Source: Salvator merianae (lineage: Eukaryota; Chordata; Lepidosauria; Squamata; Teiidae). From it: DNA of 64,000 bases. Made by a program: the position numbers and the translations under genes. Numbering within the stretch: the stretch's first letter is position 1; every line of letters begins with the position of its first letter. The notes under the pieces are model-generated. The model was given only the letters and a program-made list of their open reading frames with translations, was not told the origin of the DNA and did no database searches. The stretch spans positions 50,261,712 to 50,325,711 of the forward strand of contig QVOM02000073.1 in NCBI GenBank assembly GCA_003586115.2, given 5' to 3'. Shown here one piece after another: positions 11,155 to 22,834 of this stretch.

Positions 11155-11156
11155 TT
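11112..11156. repeat. (TTTA)n microsatellite
   Basis: About eleven tandem TTTA units; it generates the 'YLFIYLFIYLF' reading frame at this place. Confidence 0.95.
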
Positions 11157-11653
11157 GCATATTATTCATATGCTTCATTGCTTTTATTGTTTCATGTTTG
11201 AGTCCAGTTGACCTTTCATAATATTATCTGAAGGCTTTCTTATGTTTCTTTTCTGTGAGATTTAGAGTTTTATTCCCACAGTTCTGTGCTTTTACCTTGG
11301 GGGTTGGGAACTGGCAACACTTTCTTCCTCAAACTACGTCCCAGTTAGCCTTCAACGTTATTGGCTACCTTTTGTAGCCAATACCCTCTTAGTGCTGCCA
11401 TCAGTCAAAACTCTGGCTTTCAATTTAATTGTCACTCCAATGAGTAGGGTCTAAAGAACTATTTTAGATGGTATGAAAGTGAAAAGTAAATGCACGAGTA
11501 TACGTTTAGAGAGGTAAAACTTAGCTCTACTACTACTATTGTATTTTGATGTGAACGGGAATAGTTCCTGGATCACGAGGATCATATCATTGAAAGCTGC
11601 TCTATACATCTCCCTCAGTATCCTAGCCTGAATTCATCTTTTTTTCTACAGAA
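11157..11653. other. No recognised feature
   Basis: Unassigned sequence; nothing supported on either strand. Confidence 0.5.
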
Positions 11654-11838
11654 TAGAGATATGCATGAAATGAAATTTAGTGGTTCGTTTCGGCTTGAAT
11701 CAAACCAATTACATTTGATTTGGGTTCAATTTGAACCATTTTTTTTCAAACAGGGTGATTCAGTCTGCATGCAAACTATGCAAACACCCTAGTTCACTAA
11801 GCACTGTGAACTGACTGGACCAGTTTGGCACATCTCTA
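11654..11838. mobile_element. Short hAT-type MITE of the TAGGGATGTGCAC family
   Basis: 185 bp. Left end TAGAGATATGCATGAA, right end as complement TAGAGATGTGCCAAA. Flanks CTACAGAA (11646-11653) and CTACAGGA (11839-11846) match at seven of eight positions. Interior 'ggttcgtttcggcttgaa' and 'gggttcaatttgaacc' resemble the cgaa-rich interiors of the family copies at 35304-36423 and 48730-49070. Confidence 0.8.
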
Positions 11839-11879
11839 CTACAGGATTATTGCTTATCTCAGTTCATCTTTAGAGTCAT

Positions 11880-12363
11880 AGCCCTTTTTACACTTGCCAC
11901 GTTAGAATAACTATCCTGTTCTAATGTAGAATGTACCCTGCAGCACAGACACCATCTGCACTGCCGAGCCCTAGACTAGCATATAAGCAGGATACCAGCA
12001 TTTGCAGTCTGAATGCTGGTGTTCTGCTTTTAATCATCACCATGATGGGGGCTGGGAATCATTCAACCACTGCCATGTGATTGGCAGCACTGCAGTTTGC
12101 GCAGTCACACACAGTCATGATCATGCAGCCATGGTGCACCATGTGGCCATGCGTTCACCCCCAGAAGTGGGTGGCAATGCACTTTACTGGGAGCAGGCTA
12201 GCTCCTCCAGGTCAAATTGTGAAGCACAGTTTAGTGCTCCACAGCTAGTCGTGATCAGGAGCAGCTGGAGTCTGCTCCCAAGTGTGTGGGCTGCCGTGCA
12301 GTGTGGATGCACTTGCCTAGTGAGCGTGCAGATGCTCAATAGGCAACAAGTGTGAAAAGGTCC
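11880..12363. mobile_element. MITE, GGGCC-TTTTCACACTT terminal repeat family
   Basis: Left end 'gccctttttacacttg', right end complement 'ggaccttttcacacttg'. Left subterminal 'gttagaataactatcctgttctaat' is a degenerate copy of the family hairpin. Right subterminal 'cctagtgagcgtgcagatgctcaatagg' is the second hairpin, degenerate. The interior includes 'gtgcaccatgtggccatgcg'. The plus frame 12002-12355 has no known domain. The target duplication is unclear. Confidence 0.7.
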
Positions 12364-12834
12364 TTAGTTTGGATTGCAGCAATGGTGTGCCTGCTACAGT
12401 GGTCTATTGGAGGTGGCCTCTATGCTTGCTAATGGAGAGGGATGAAGATGGTTCCTAAATTCTGATGACAGATTGTAGCACTGGAGGAAAAGGTTTCTCA
12501 CAAGGTGAGAACTGCAGAGCGAAAAAAAGGTTCCTTGCATTTCTGTTGGGAAGGGGGATCCTTTTATTCATACAAAGGTAACATTTTGTAGGTGCTCCCT
12601 GTTAATCTTTGTTCCCCAGCTTCTGCCTTGCATGACAGTGGTTCAGGACTGGCATACTTGCTGCTACTAATTTTGCCAATGCCATCAATAACAGCTTTTG
12701 GACAAGACAGCTACTTGGGAAGAAAGACCCCACTCTGCAGGGGCCTTTGTCTTGCACAGCAGCACATGAGCTTTCTCTGGTACTCCCTTTCAGTTGCTTC
12801 CCCTAGTAGAGACAAGGACAGAACTTTTGTTCTT
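12364..12834. other. No recognised feature
   Basis: Unassigned sequence between a MITE and a CR1 tail. Confidence 0.4.
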
Positions 12835-12925
12835 GATCATGGCTGTTTCTCACTGCATGAGGCAGGATGCTGGGCTAGATGGGCTGTGGCTTGATCCAGC
12901 AGGGCTCCTCTTATGTTCTTATGTA
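12835..12925 (+). mobile_element. CR1 LINE 3' end, forward
   Basis: 'gcaggatgctgggctagatg', 'cttgatccagcagggctcc' and a doubled 'ttatgttc' terminus identify the CR1 3' tail. Confidence 0.8.
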
Positions 12926-14309
12926 CCTCCTTTCAGCTTCCCAGAACTGGAAGGGAATGTTTAAGGGAATGAACCCTTCGCTGCAATGGCAGCTCCGAGT
13001 GAGAGGTTGGGCAAGTTAGCTACCCGGCTTGGGAGCCTTTGACTAAGCAACGCACTTCACTCAAAACACGTGTGCATTTCGTCTGAGCTTTGTGTGTCAT
13101 TCCCCTGTCAGCCATTCCCCTGGAAAATCTTCCAAATGAACAGAAGAACCAAATGTGTTTTTATGATGGATTATCCACAAAACCGTTATTTAGAGAGAAG
13201 GATTCAGCTGGATCCATATTCACTAAGTTAAAAACAGAAAAGCATCCTCAAGAAAAGGGAGAAATTTGGGGATTCTAATAGAAAAAAAAAAATCTCATAG
13301 GGAAGTATAGGGTTAGCAAAAGGGTCAGAGAAATTTCCTAGATCAGTTTCAGCTCTAAAATGAATGAGCAGTTGCTGCCCTGAATCCATCTATTAATCTC
13401 ATCTATTTACTGGAATCACCTTTGCACAGCCAGTTATTTGCTCATCCAAGAGACTAAGTTGCATTCACACAAATAAAAAAAAAAAACTGACCTAAAAGGA
13501 TCTCCGAGGCAATAGTGTGTGGCCCTTCTGTTCTCATTCCTATCTATAAATCCCCTTTTCTGACCTAGAATGTTCATTTGTGGGAGAAGGCTGACTGGTA
13601 TGTGAACAGTCAAAACCCTCTTTAAGCTGCCTTGGAGGTGCTTTCTTTTACTGTGGCTGAAAGAGGGAAGGTGCCTCATGTTGCTTTAGAATGAAGCTTT
13701 AGAATGAAGTTATCTATCTGCTCCATCAAATAGCATGAAGGCTTTCCTCACCACTATTTGGCAGGTGAGGGAAGCTTGCTCCCCTTACTGCTGGATTGAA
13801 TGGCATGTTCCATGCAGTCCTAGAGGGGTAGCTGTCCTTTTCCATGTAGTAGAATGACATCAAATCCAGTGGTGGTGGGGGAGTAGGCTTCCCTTGCCCA
13901 TCAAATTATGATGAGGAAAGCCCTTTTGCCATCTGACAGGTGGGAAAAAGAGCTTCCCCCACACTCTGCATTGAAGCAGAGGTCCCTGCTAAGAAAGTGC
14001 ATGAACAAAATTCACAAAATTCACATTTTCATTTTGCTGTTAAAGTGAAAATCTGTATGTTTGCTTTACTGGCAAATCATAACATTGAAAAACTGCTTTT
14101 TCACATTCATGTTTGCAGTTTTTGTGATGTTTTTCCTATTGAAAATATCCTTTTCATGAGCAAAACCACAGCAAAACATGAATATTTGATCTAATACTTG
14201 AAAGAAAGTGATTGTCTGAAAAGTTGCATGCACAAGTTTCCACTCTCATAATATCTCACAAGTGGTACGCTGTTGCTGGCCTGGGGTCCATTTACAGGTT
14301 GTTCTATAA
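12926..14309. other. No recognised feature
   Basis: Unassigned. Around 13.98-14.18 kb there is an AT-rich block of alternating 'tttcac/gtgaaaa'-like words that may be a decayed DNA transposon interior, but I cannot delimit it. Confidence 0.4.
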
Positions 14310-14425
14310 TTGGGGTTTTAACCAGTTCATTTTAATTGTGTTTACATCAGTTTTATTATGACCTGTCCTGAGACCTCCTGGTACAGGGCAGGATAGAAAT
14401 AAAAACAACAACAACAACAAACTAC
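14310..14425 (+). mobile_element. L2-type LINE 3' end with (AAC)n tail
   Basis: 'tgacctgtcctgagacctcc' and 'tacagggcaggatagaaata' followed by (ACA)n match the vertebrate L2 3' terminus, which reads roughly 'gccgccctgag...gggcgggatataaat'. Confidence 0.65.
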
Positions 14426-14435
14426 AGTCAATTAA

Positions 14436-14497
14436 ATAATTTATTTATTTATTTATTTATTTATTAGATTTATATGCCAATTAGATTTATATGCCAA
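14436..14497. repeat. (TTTA)n microsatellite plus a 17-bp tandem duplication
   Basis: About seven TTTA units (14436-14466) followed by two copies of 'ttagatttatatgccaa'. Confidence 0.9.
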
Positions 14498-16986
14498 ATT
14501 ACAAATATGCTGCCATTTCATAAGATCTGAAATTTGCTCTTTTCAAGGGGACATGCCATTATGTCTTGTTTACTCTTACAAATAATATCTTGTTAATCCA
14601 GATTAGTTCACAAGAACTGAGGCTGCCTCCAGAAGCAAAATATATCCCAGGATTCTCTCTGCACTCTATTTGGGAGAGCCAGACATATCCCAGACTTTTC
14701 CAGTATGGTGTCAATGTAGTGTTAATATAGTGTCAATGTAGCGCTGATTTCAGTCTACCTGTTCTTCCATAACAGTTATGTTTACCTTCACATCTGGTGA
14801 ACATCTTTCTTGATCAGCCCAGTTAGGGCTATCAAGCACACAAAAAACAACAAAAGCATTTGGGTAGGTACTTTCTTGGCTTCCAGTAGCCCCAGACAGG
14901 CTGATCGCAAAAGTTCCTTGTGCCTGGTGGGGTATGCCCAGAGGATCCCATATTGCCTCTTGCTGTCTGGAGGCAGCCTGAGATGTTTGATCAAACTGAC
15001 AATATAACATATTGATGTGAAAGCACTGAGTAGGTGGATGAAAAAAAAAAGAAAGTCAAGTTACTCCAGAAATTCTTGGTTTCATTTTAATTGTAAACTT
15101 AGTTGCAAGTTGTAATTTCAATGAAACATCTCCTAAACCTATCAGCACAGGAAAACAAGATTGAACCTTCCATTGCTCTCTCCTATATCTCCCTTTCAAG
15201 ACAAAAGTTATATGGAAAAAAAAGATATGGCAAGCATATCAAATTCCCATATGAGCTCCTAAATGGTCTTATACCCATGCAACCACAAACTAATGTAAGT
15301 GCACATTCCACTCTAGCATGCATGAAGAATTGAACAGTTTTGCAAACAAATAAAAACTCAAGCCATCTGTGAAAGACTGAGAGCTTGCTACATGTAAAAG
15401 ATTTTGATACTGCTGAAATTTGAATTGTACTCTGTTCCCCTATTGCCAAAAGAAATCGCCTTGGTGCAGAGCCAGAAATAAACTCAGTTTGCTTCCTTTG
15501 AGTGACATACGACCACATGATTGTCTTAAAGAGACGTCTTACTACAGTGAACATAAATGAATTGTGAAAGATGTGGTGCACTGCCTCTGCAGACTCATGT
15601 CTTTGCAGACCCTATGGTCACTGTCCTTGGTGTAGTGATTTCAAAGATTACGTTGCCCTCACAGGAGCTGTGCATAGTTTTGTGCTATTAGTTAAAAATC
15701 AGAATGTCTTTCAAAAGAGTTGAAGAATTTAATTAAGTCTGCTCCATGTTTGTACTCCCTGATTTCTTGTGCAGTTAACATGAACTCACATGTGGATTAA
15801 AGAAAAATAAAAACTCCAATTTGAGTTCAGTTCAGAACTGATTGGAAACATGTTTTCCCTTTCCTTGACCTGGCAGACAAAGAGGGAAATTATTATGGTT
15901 CTTTAGTGAGTTTGTAAGCTTCTTATTGCCTTTGCTGATTTAATCTTACTGAGATAAAATATGACCTGGGAATGTTTTATTCTCATTTTAGTTTTATTTT
16001 ACTTAGTCTGCTTTTCATATGGTTATTTTGAAATCTTCCAACAAGACGAAATATATAAGAATCCTGCTGGTATTTAACATACCCAATTATAAAACCTTTA
16101 ATTCTTAAATGCATATATAAAAATAAAAATGGAGAGAAGAAGTACTGAGATGCAAGAAGAAGTCTTGAGATCGTGTAGTATCATAGTCATTATGGTACTT
16201 TCCATACACGGTATTAAAACCAGTTTTCCATTCATCCCCCACCCTTATGCAAATTCCGAACTGTGTTCGGACTTGTGTCTGAAACAGCTGTCAGGGTCCA
16301 GACCCCAAAGTCTGAACCTGGGTCTGAAATATCTGACGGCACCTGTGCGACCACAAAGTCCCTACCCCATTGCCATTCCACACCAGGAAGTGGTGCGAGC
16401 ACACCTTTCCTAATCTGCACCTGATCACGCAAGTCAGGTTCCAGCTTACAGTTTTCTTGACTAGCACTATTTGGCTTCAGGTGAGCATCAGGTGGGCTAT
16501 GGTAGGTTTCAAGCCAGCTGGGGCTGTTTCCAAGTGCCAATGCTCCACACTAGCTAGTGTCCTGGAACAGGTCCTTTAATTCTGTCAAGACCACCTCTCA
16601 AAGGCCCAAATGCAAGGGCAACAAGACTTGCTTCTGGAACAACATGGCAGTGTTTATTATTAAAAAATCATGCAGGGATGAGCACCAGACAACACATATA
16701 TGCTTACAAAGTTACCCTCCCAGATTCTGTCATTCAGAGACCAGTACATATACATTCTTGTTAACTCCCATCTTCTTCCAGCAGCAATGACCTTGAAGTA
16801 CAGGGCTAACCTGATTAATTCTACCCGCCATTTCTCTTATCACTACAGCAAAGGAAAAGCAGGGTCTGTGAAATATGCAAGCAGGTACAGCTTGTTCTTG
16901 GGCAGACTGAAAGGCCAACCTTACACTCTATGCCCTTACAGCCAGATTTTATAAATCATGATGGACAAAAGCCTTGCAGAAATATA
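14498..16986. other. No recognised feature
   Basis: About 2.5 kb with no assigned repeat or gene. The part near 16.2-16.55 kb is less AT-rich and could be a MITE, but I found no matching terminal repeats. Confidence 0.45.
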
Positions 16987-17115
16987 GGGCCTGTTTGCAC
17001 TGGCCTGCCGGTGAGCTCCCAGATGCTCACCAGAAAGACCCATCCACATGGCCCCGCCATTGCAGTGTCTGGGAATGGCTACAAAGGTTCCCAGATGCTA
17101 CTAGCTGTCCACAGA
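16987..17115. mobile_element. One-ended fragment of the GGGCC-TGTTTGCACT MITE family
   Basis: Starts GGGCCTGTTTGCACTGG, followed by a subterminal hairpin 'ggtgagctcccagatgctcacc' equivalent to that at 9755-9781. The other end was not found. Confidence 0.55.
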
Positions 17116-17691
17116 CCCAACTTTTCGGTAGATTTATATCCCTGAATCCCATCCCTATGTGTAACCTAGCAGTTTCTAGAATGCTGAGTTTTTTTGTATT
17201 AAAAAAGCATCACAGTTTATGTCTTTCATCTACTTGGAGAGGTGCTGCCTGCCTCTCTGAGAGAACTGATAAAGAAATCTGGCTATGTTTTCCATCTGAC
17301 ATTTGAGTCTGGTAAGGCTCTCCAGGAAGACTGCGTATTTCATAAGGATATATTTCTCACTCCTGTTGTTTGAGGTGTTCTTACATCTGACTCTTCTTTC
17401 CTAGATTTTTTTGTATGTATGTGCAACATTAGAATTTTTCCATGCTCTTCTTCATCTCTGATCTCCTGGACATCAAAACCTACTAAGCAATTACTATTCC
17501 TATGGGCTAATAAATATTCCCCATAGTAACAGATTTAGGGTGTATGTGTGCTTGTGCTTCCTCAATCAAACCTTTCAGACTGTGCCAAGATCAATGTGAA
17601 AAGATCCTGAATATTTATGCATATGAGTATGTACAGACTGTGTTTCTGAGCATATTTTGTAACAAACACTCTAACAGATGCAAATAATTTT
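17116..17691. other. No recognised feature
   Basis: Unassigned AT-rich sequence. Confidence 0.4.
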
Positions 17692-18265
17692 GGCCATTTC
17701 CACACTCAGTCAGTAGTGTGGATCAAAGAGCTGCCTAGTGTGCTACATCCACATTGGACTAGTGCTATTCTGGCCCAAAACCATCCCAAGAGCTCCCTGT
17801 TCCAAATTACTTGTATACCTGTTTGAAATTGTCTACAATCTTACTAATGCCATCTGGTCAGGACCAGGGATTGGTGCTTCCACAACTGGTTTGTAACAAA
17901 GAAAACATCACAGCCCCATGTTCAAAGCTTATGCTAACTTTGAAGATCATTTTTGAAACCTTGACATGGAGGTAAGCACATTACTTTTGAAGACTGTTCT
18001 GTTCAACCCCATGCTTGTGCACCAGCCAAGACATACGAGTGATGGGGCCTAGGCCAATTACTGGCAAGAATGGGTGATGCCTTGGACAGAGAGTCAGTTG
18101 TGTAGATCAGAACAGCTATCACACCTCTGCATTGCTGTCAGTGTTGATCCAGGACAGACAATGCTCCCACCCTCACAATGCAGATGGAACCTGCTGTGCT
18201 TGGTCCAACACAGCCTGGAGCAGAATAGTTAAACTGGTCCAAGCATGGTGTGTGTGGAAATGGCC
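17692..18265. mobile_element. MITE with GGCCATTTCCACAC ends and TTT target duplication
   Basis: 574 bp. The inverted ends GGCCATTTCCACACTCAG (left) and, as complement, GGCCATTTCCACACACAC (right) are identical for 14 bases. TTT flanks both sides (17689-17691, 18266-18268). It has no coding capacity. It shares the GG-start, CAC-bearing terminal layout and 3-bp duplication with the GGGCC families. Confidence 0.8.
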
Positions 18266-18454
18266 TTTGCCCTCAAAATGTATTGCAATATTGCTGACAA
18301 CTCAGCTTGGTCTTCAGTTCCAGTTTGCAAAAGATCATGAACCATTCAGAAAAGTTCAGTTGGTCAACATGATGAGAAGGGAGCAGTAGAAAAAAGCAAA
18401 TTCTTTTTTATCACTTTTTTTTTTTTTACTATAGAGGAAGCACAATAATGTTCT
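18266..18454. other. Short unassigned flank with a T tract
   Basis: Contains an 18-base T-rich run near 18411-18428; nothing else recognised. Confidence 0.4.
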
Positions 18455-18487
18455 TATGTTCACATGTGTTCATCAAGAGATTTTCTT
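18455..18487. repeat. Left target-site duplication of the L1 insertion (33 bp)
   Basis: Begins 'tatgttcaca' and ends 'gagattttctt'. All 33 bases equal positions 19722-19754. Next to it on the inside is the T-rich tail of a reverse-oriented L1. Confidence 0.92.
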
Positions 18488-19721
18488 TTTTCTTTTTTTA
18501 ATTTATTTTAAAACCTATAAAGTTACATTATACTCTAACATTCATACACTAATATTTTGTTGTTGACATCTTCCTTTCAAAGTTTCTTCTATGTTTCAAG
18601 TTTCTTGCCCCTCTTGATCACTTTCAATTCTTTTCTTCCACCAATTGTCTTCTTTCCTCATCATTCTTCAAATCCAGCAATCACAAGTCCACTTCCCAAT
18701 TCTTGCAGAAAGTCAATAAAGGTTTCCAGTTTCTATAAAACCTATCAACTGTCTTATTTCTCAAAAAGATGGTCAATTTATCCATCTCGGCAAGGTCCAT
18801 CATTTTGACCAATCAATCGTCCACTGTTGGTATTTTGCCCCCTTTCCATTTCTGAGCATATACAATTCTGCAGTTAACATATTTTGCAATAACACATTAA
18901 CACCCTCAAACTTGTTTTCTGTTATCTTCAGTAAGAAAAATTCTGGTTTAAAAGGAATATTTATCTTTAAGATCTTCTGCATAAGTGTAAATATTTGCAC
19001 CCAGAACGTTTTTGCTTTTACACAAGTCCACCACATATGGTAAAAAGTGCCTTGCTTTTTACATCGCCAACACTTACTTGACATATTTTGATACATTTTT
19101 GAAATTTTATAAGGTGTTAAATACCATCAAAACATCATCTTATATATGTTCTTTTTTAACACATTGCATACAGTAAATTTTAAATCTTTAGTCCAAAGTT
19201 TTTCCCATTGTTCCATCAAGATATTACAATTAAATGTTTTTGCCCATGTTACCATACTTTCTTTAACTTGTTCTTTTTCTAATTCTGTTTTCAGAAGCAG
19301 TTTTTTCAATGCCCCTATAGAACCCCTCTCTTCTTTCTCAAGTTCTTCTTCCCATTTCTGTCTTTCTAATTCAAAGTTCATCCTTCTTTTATCTTCTTTA
19401 AAAACATCCATCAATTGGGCACACATAAACTATTGTACCTCCAAACCCTCCTGATTTAATTGATTTCTTGTTTTCAAGGAAAATTCATTTGTTTCATTGT
19501 TTTTACTCAACACCTCTTCATATTTAATCCATCTATCTCTACTCCCAGATTCTTTAAATAAGTCATCATGTGGTGAAACCCACATTGGTATTTTAATGTA
19601 TAATCTACTTTTATATTTATTCCAAACTTTCCATAAATAAAGTATGTCTTACATAATGATTCTTAAAGGCAGCATTTACTTTTACCTTGTCATACCATAA
19701 GTAACCATGCCAACCATATCC
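18488..19721 (-). mobile_element. L1 LINE, 5'-truncated, ORF2 C-terminus and poly(A) tail
   Basis: Reverse-oriented 1.23-kb L1. The minus strand encodes the L1 ORF2 C-terminal end: a Cys-rich block beginning 'KCWRCKKQGTFYHMWWTC' (near 19.07 kb), preceded by 'WEKLWTKDLKF' and the helical 'LKTELEKEQVKESMVTWAK'. Only one stop separates the two long frames (about 19127 and 19096), and both are in the same phase. The poly(A) tail appears as a T/C tract at 18488-18515. Flanking duplications are perfect. This is LINE-encoded RT/endonuclease sequence, non-functional because truncated. Confidence 0.93.
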
Positions 19722-19754
19722 TATGTTCACATGTGTTCATCAAGAGATTTTCTT
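19722..19754. repeat. Right target-site duplication of the L1 insertion (33 bp)
   Basis: Second identical copy of the 33-bp target, bounding the truncated 5' end of the L1. Confidence 0.92.
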
Positions 19755-20628
19755 CATTTATGCATGTTTTATGACTTAAATCTTGCTTGAGATCTTAAAT
19801 CTCTGAGCTGCACCAGAATTGTCTGTGTTGCATGACCAGCCAGGCCACCCTTCTCTTCCAAGACTGAATTGTATATCAAAGACATTTTACTAGTGAATGA
19901 CCTGAACTTACAGCACAATACATGGAGATTGGAATGTTGACTGATTTGGATTTGGCTTGAATGATGGAGAGAAACATGTATCAGCTTTCTAATATTTGCA
20001 GTATGTTTCTTCATTCCACCATTCCCTAAACTCAAAGTAAATCTCCCTCTTCTCAAAATAACCAATATTTTTGCTTCCCACCCTCATTCCCCCCTCAAGA
20101 CCTGCCTCATCCTTTACCTAAGTATGGAGTATAAATTATTATATAATGCATTTAAGTAATAAAAACATGGGGGTGGCGGCTGGTGATTGGTGGTAACGAT
20201 GGTGATGGCATGGGATGGTGGTGGGCTTTGGGTGTCACATGGCATAGAGCCTGTCCCAGAACAGGCTGTTCAAGTGTGGATGCTCTTTTTCTGTGACAGT
20301 GGGATCACTATAGCTGGGGACAGTTTCTGTAGGAGCCATCTCAGCTGGAACACACTAAGCGCCGAAAGTGCAGTGACAGCCATCAAATGAAAATGCAGTT
20401 ACTATTAAGCTGGCCTGAATCCTTCTTTTTTCACATTATCTTCCCTCTTTAGCACCCAGCTGATGAAATGGTTGCACTAAACCCCAAATTAAGATATATG
20501 GAGTCACAAAAGCTTTAGCTGAGATGAATATCACAATTTTATTATAGTTGTGTTGAAACGTTATGATAAATTTCAAAATGTGCATGCAGAGAGAAGCAAT
20601 TGTATTTGTAATTTAAGAATGGAGGCTG
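19755..20628. other. No recognised feature
   Basis: Unassigned sequence, including a G/T-rich patch (20170-20260) without clear periodicity. Confidence 0.4.
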
Positions 20629-20781
20629 AGGGTAGTTCTGCTCTGGCCAGTATACCAGACCAACAAGCATACTAGAAGCATCCCTTCCACATACCCATCT
20701 TAGACCACACCAATGTGTAGAAGAGAGGCTTTTAGTATGCTTGTTGGTCTGGTAATTCTGGCCAGTGCGGAATCACCCTCA
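20629..20781. mobile_element. Palindromic MITE, GGTGATTCCGCACTGGCCAG family
   Basis: Nearly perfect inverted repeat. Left arm 'ctggccagtataccagac' plus 'caacaagcatactagaagc'; right arm 'gcttttagtatgcttg' plus 'ttggtctggtaattctgg'. Outer ends 'gggtagttctgctctggcc' and, as complement, 'gggtgattccgcactggcc'. About 150 bp, non-coding. A related half is present at 61340-61402 and in the chimera at 9050-9230. Confidence 0.75.
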
Positions 20782-21113
20782 CTCATAACTGGCAATTAGA
20801 TTTCACTTATTCATGAATGCATAATTTGAGGTCTGTGTGACTGAATAAATAGTCTGGATTGCTTGAGTAACCAGGATTGTCAAAATCAAAATGCACAAAT
20901 TCAAGAGGTATCAAAAGGGGTGATGGAGAAAATTTACCTGTCACGCAATTGTTGCTGAATAGGAGAGGGACTTTGGAAATCCCATCAAAGGAAATAAGTG
21001 TTTGAAATTGACTCATTAAGTTGAAAATTATCTTTGGGTTTCATTATTTTTACACATTATTTTCAAGGCTTTTTCAGTAGTAAGAACGTTTGTAAAAATA
21101 CATGTAACAGCCT
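20782..21113. other. No recognised feature
   Basis: Unassigned. Confidence 0.4.
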
Positions 21114-21322
21114 CAGGCTACATTCACACTCAGTTAAAAACACTTCTGAAGTGGCTTAGAGATTATTTGCAGGTGGGATAATTCACATGCCAGTCTGCTT
21201 CTCCACTTCTTATGGAAGTTCTAGGCTAGAAAAGATAGAATAGAGACAGAACACAAAGGGTACACAATGCTGTCTCTAGGGCACTTTTAGGACTCTTTTT
21301 TCCTTCCACCTGTGAATACAGA
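21114..21322. mobile_element. Possible Harbinger-like MITE
   Basis: Left end 'ggctacattcacactcag' and right end as complement 'agtctgtattcacaggtgg' are imperfect inverted repeats of the 'GGCT-TATTCACA' type. About 210 bp and non-coding. Flanks TCA and TTA are compatible with an eroded 3-bp duplication only. Confidence 0.4.
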
Positions 21323-22435
21323 CTTAAACAGAGATACATGTATTAATGTATACATGTGCTGCATGTATACAAAAAGTGGCTGTGATGCCATGATGTCACT
21401 ATTATGTTGCTGTATAAGTGCCCCTAGACTATAAATACAAATTAATTCAACTAATTAAAGAGACATTTAGTATGACTTAACTGGTTTTAAAACAAGATCT
21501 TACGGTATTGTCTGTAGAGCAATACTTTATTTAGCCTGTGAAATATTGCTTTTATTCCTCTGTCAATGTAAACTGATTAAATGCAGTGTTGGACTGCGCC
21601 CTTACTGCTTCTCTGCTTAACCTAATGATCTGCAGTGAAGTTAAAGGGGAAAGAATACTTGCCAGTTCGGATTCTTATGTTGAAAGATTGGATATAAATG
21701 CTCAAAAATATCACAAGACAGAAACCAAAGCCTTCAAGAGCAGCCCTGTACCTTCTGTATGCTTTGTTCCTGTGCACATAGATTTGAAAGTGAAACATAC
21801 ATTTATTCAGGATTACTTTTTGTCATCCCTCTTTCCAGCCAATATGTTTGCATGTAGAAATAATCCTGGACTACGTTGTCAGTTCTCTCTGAGTTCTTTC
21901 CCCCTTTTCTCACTTATTGTTTTACACACTTTCTATTCCTGCTGACCTTGCTAATCAAGAGTTAATTACTCCCACTGGTAAAATCAGCAGTCAAAATTCC
22001 TGCATCCAGTGGTGTGATTGAAGGACCAGCTGCTGCGGTGCATGTAATAATAAAGCCGACCCATGCTACCGCCAGACCTTTCCTTGTTAAGTTGCAAGAA
22101 GGGGCTTGCTGTTGTCATCAAAATATCATACTTTGTTTACAGTGAGCAAAATGATATTCTTACCTCCTGTGTTAGTTCAGCTGGGGAAGGAAATGGTTGT
22201 GAATGACATCTGAAGAAGGTGAAAAATCCTGCACTTCACAGCTTACGCATTATTGTGGAATGTTGCTTAACACACACTATTATACAGTCAGTTTGGGTTC
22301 CACAGTTCAGAAGTACAAGGACTCTGTGAAATCGCTTCTTGGATCTCAGGCCTGAACTGAATTACATTCTTTTTACTAGCATTCTGTATCAGAATGTCAG
22401 CTGTATATTTTCTTTTGTCATTTTATTTATAAAGA
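21323..22435. other. No recognised feature
   Basis: Unassigned. The less repetitive part near 21.95-22.15 kb has no open frame of note. Confidence 0.45.
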
Positions 22436-22834
22436 TGGCCTCAGTTCGCACTAACCAGCCTAGTATGGTATAACAATACCATACTAGGCTGGTTAAGATC
22501 CAGCAAAAGTGTGGATGGGCAGGGCAGGCTGGACCAGCAAAATCCAGTGCATGCTCAGATGTTGCCATGGCAATCTGGGTGTTGCGTATGACTGCGTAAC
22601 TGCAGTCACACTGCCCACTTGCCATGCCACACCTAGAAAAGGGCGTGGATGCAATGTCCAAGAGTGAGCTAGTTGCTCCTGGTAAGTGTTTGGACTGCTT
22701 TTTAGCAGTCTCCTGCTGAGTGGTTTCAGGGGAGCCTATGGCAACTTCTGGTGAGTTGTCACGGCTCCCCAGTGCAGATGGGCCTCACCACTGAGTGGAC
22801 TGGTGCTCACTAAGAAGTGAGTGCGAACAGACCT
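22436..22834. mobile_element. MITE, GGCC-AGTTCGCACT terminal repeat family, with perfect subterminal hairpin
   Basis: Left end 'ggcctcagttcgcact', right end complement 'aggtctgttcgcactc'. A perfect 19-bp stem (22453-22471 with 22476-22494, loop aaca) sits right behind the left end. The right subterminal region 'gtgctcactaagaagtgagtgc' is a second hairpin. The interior includes 'gttgccatggcaat', as in sibling copies. No transposase; the target duplication is not evident. Confidence 0.75.
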
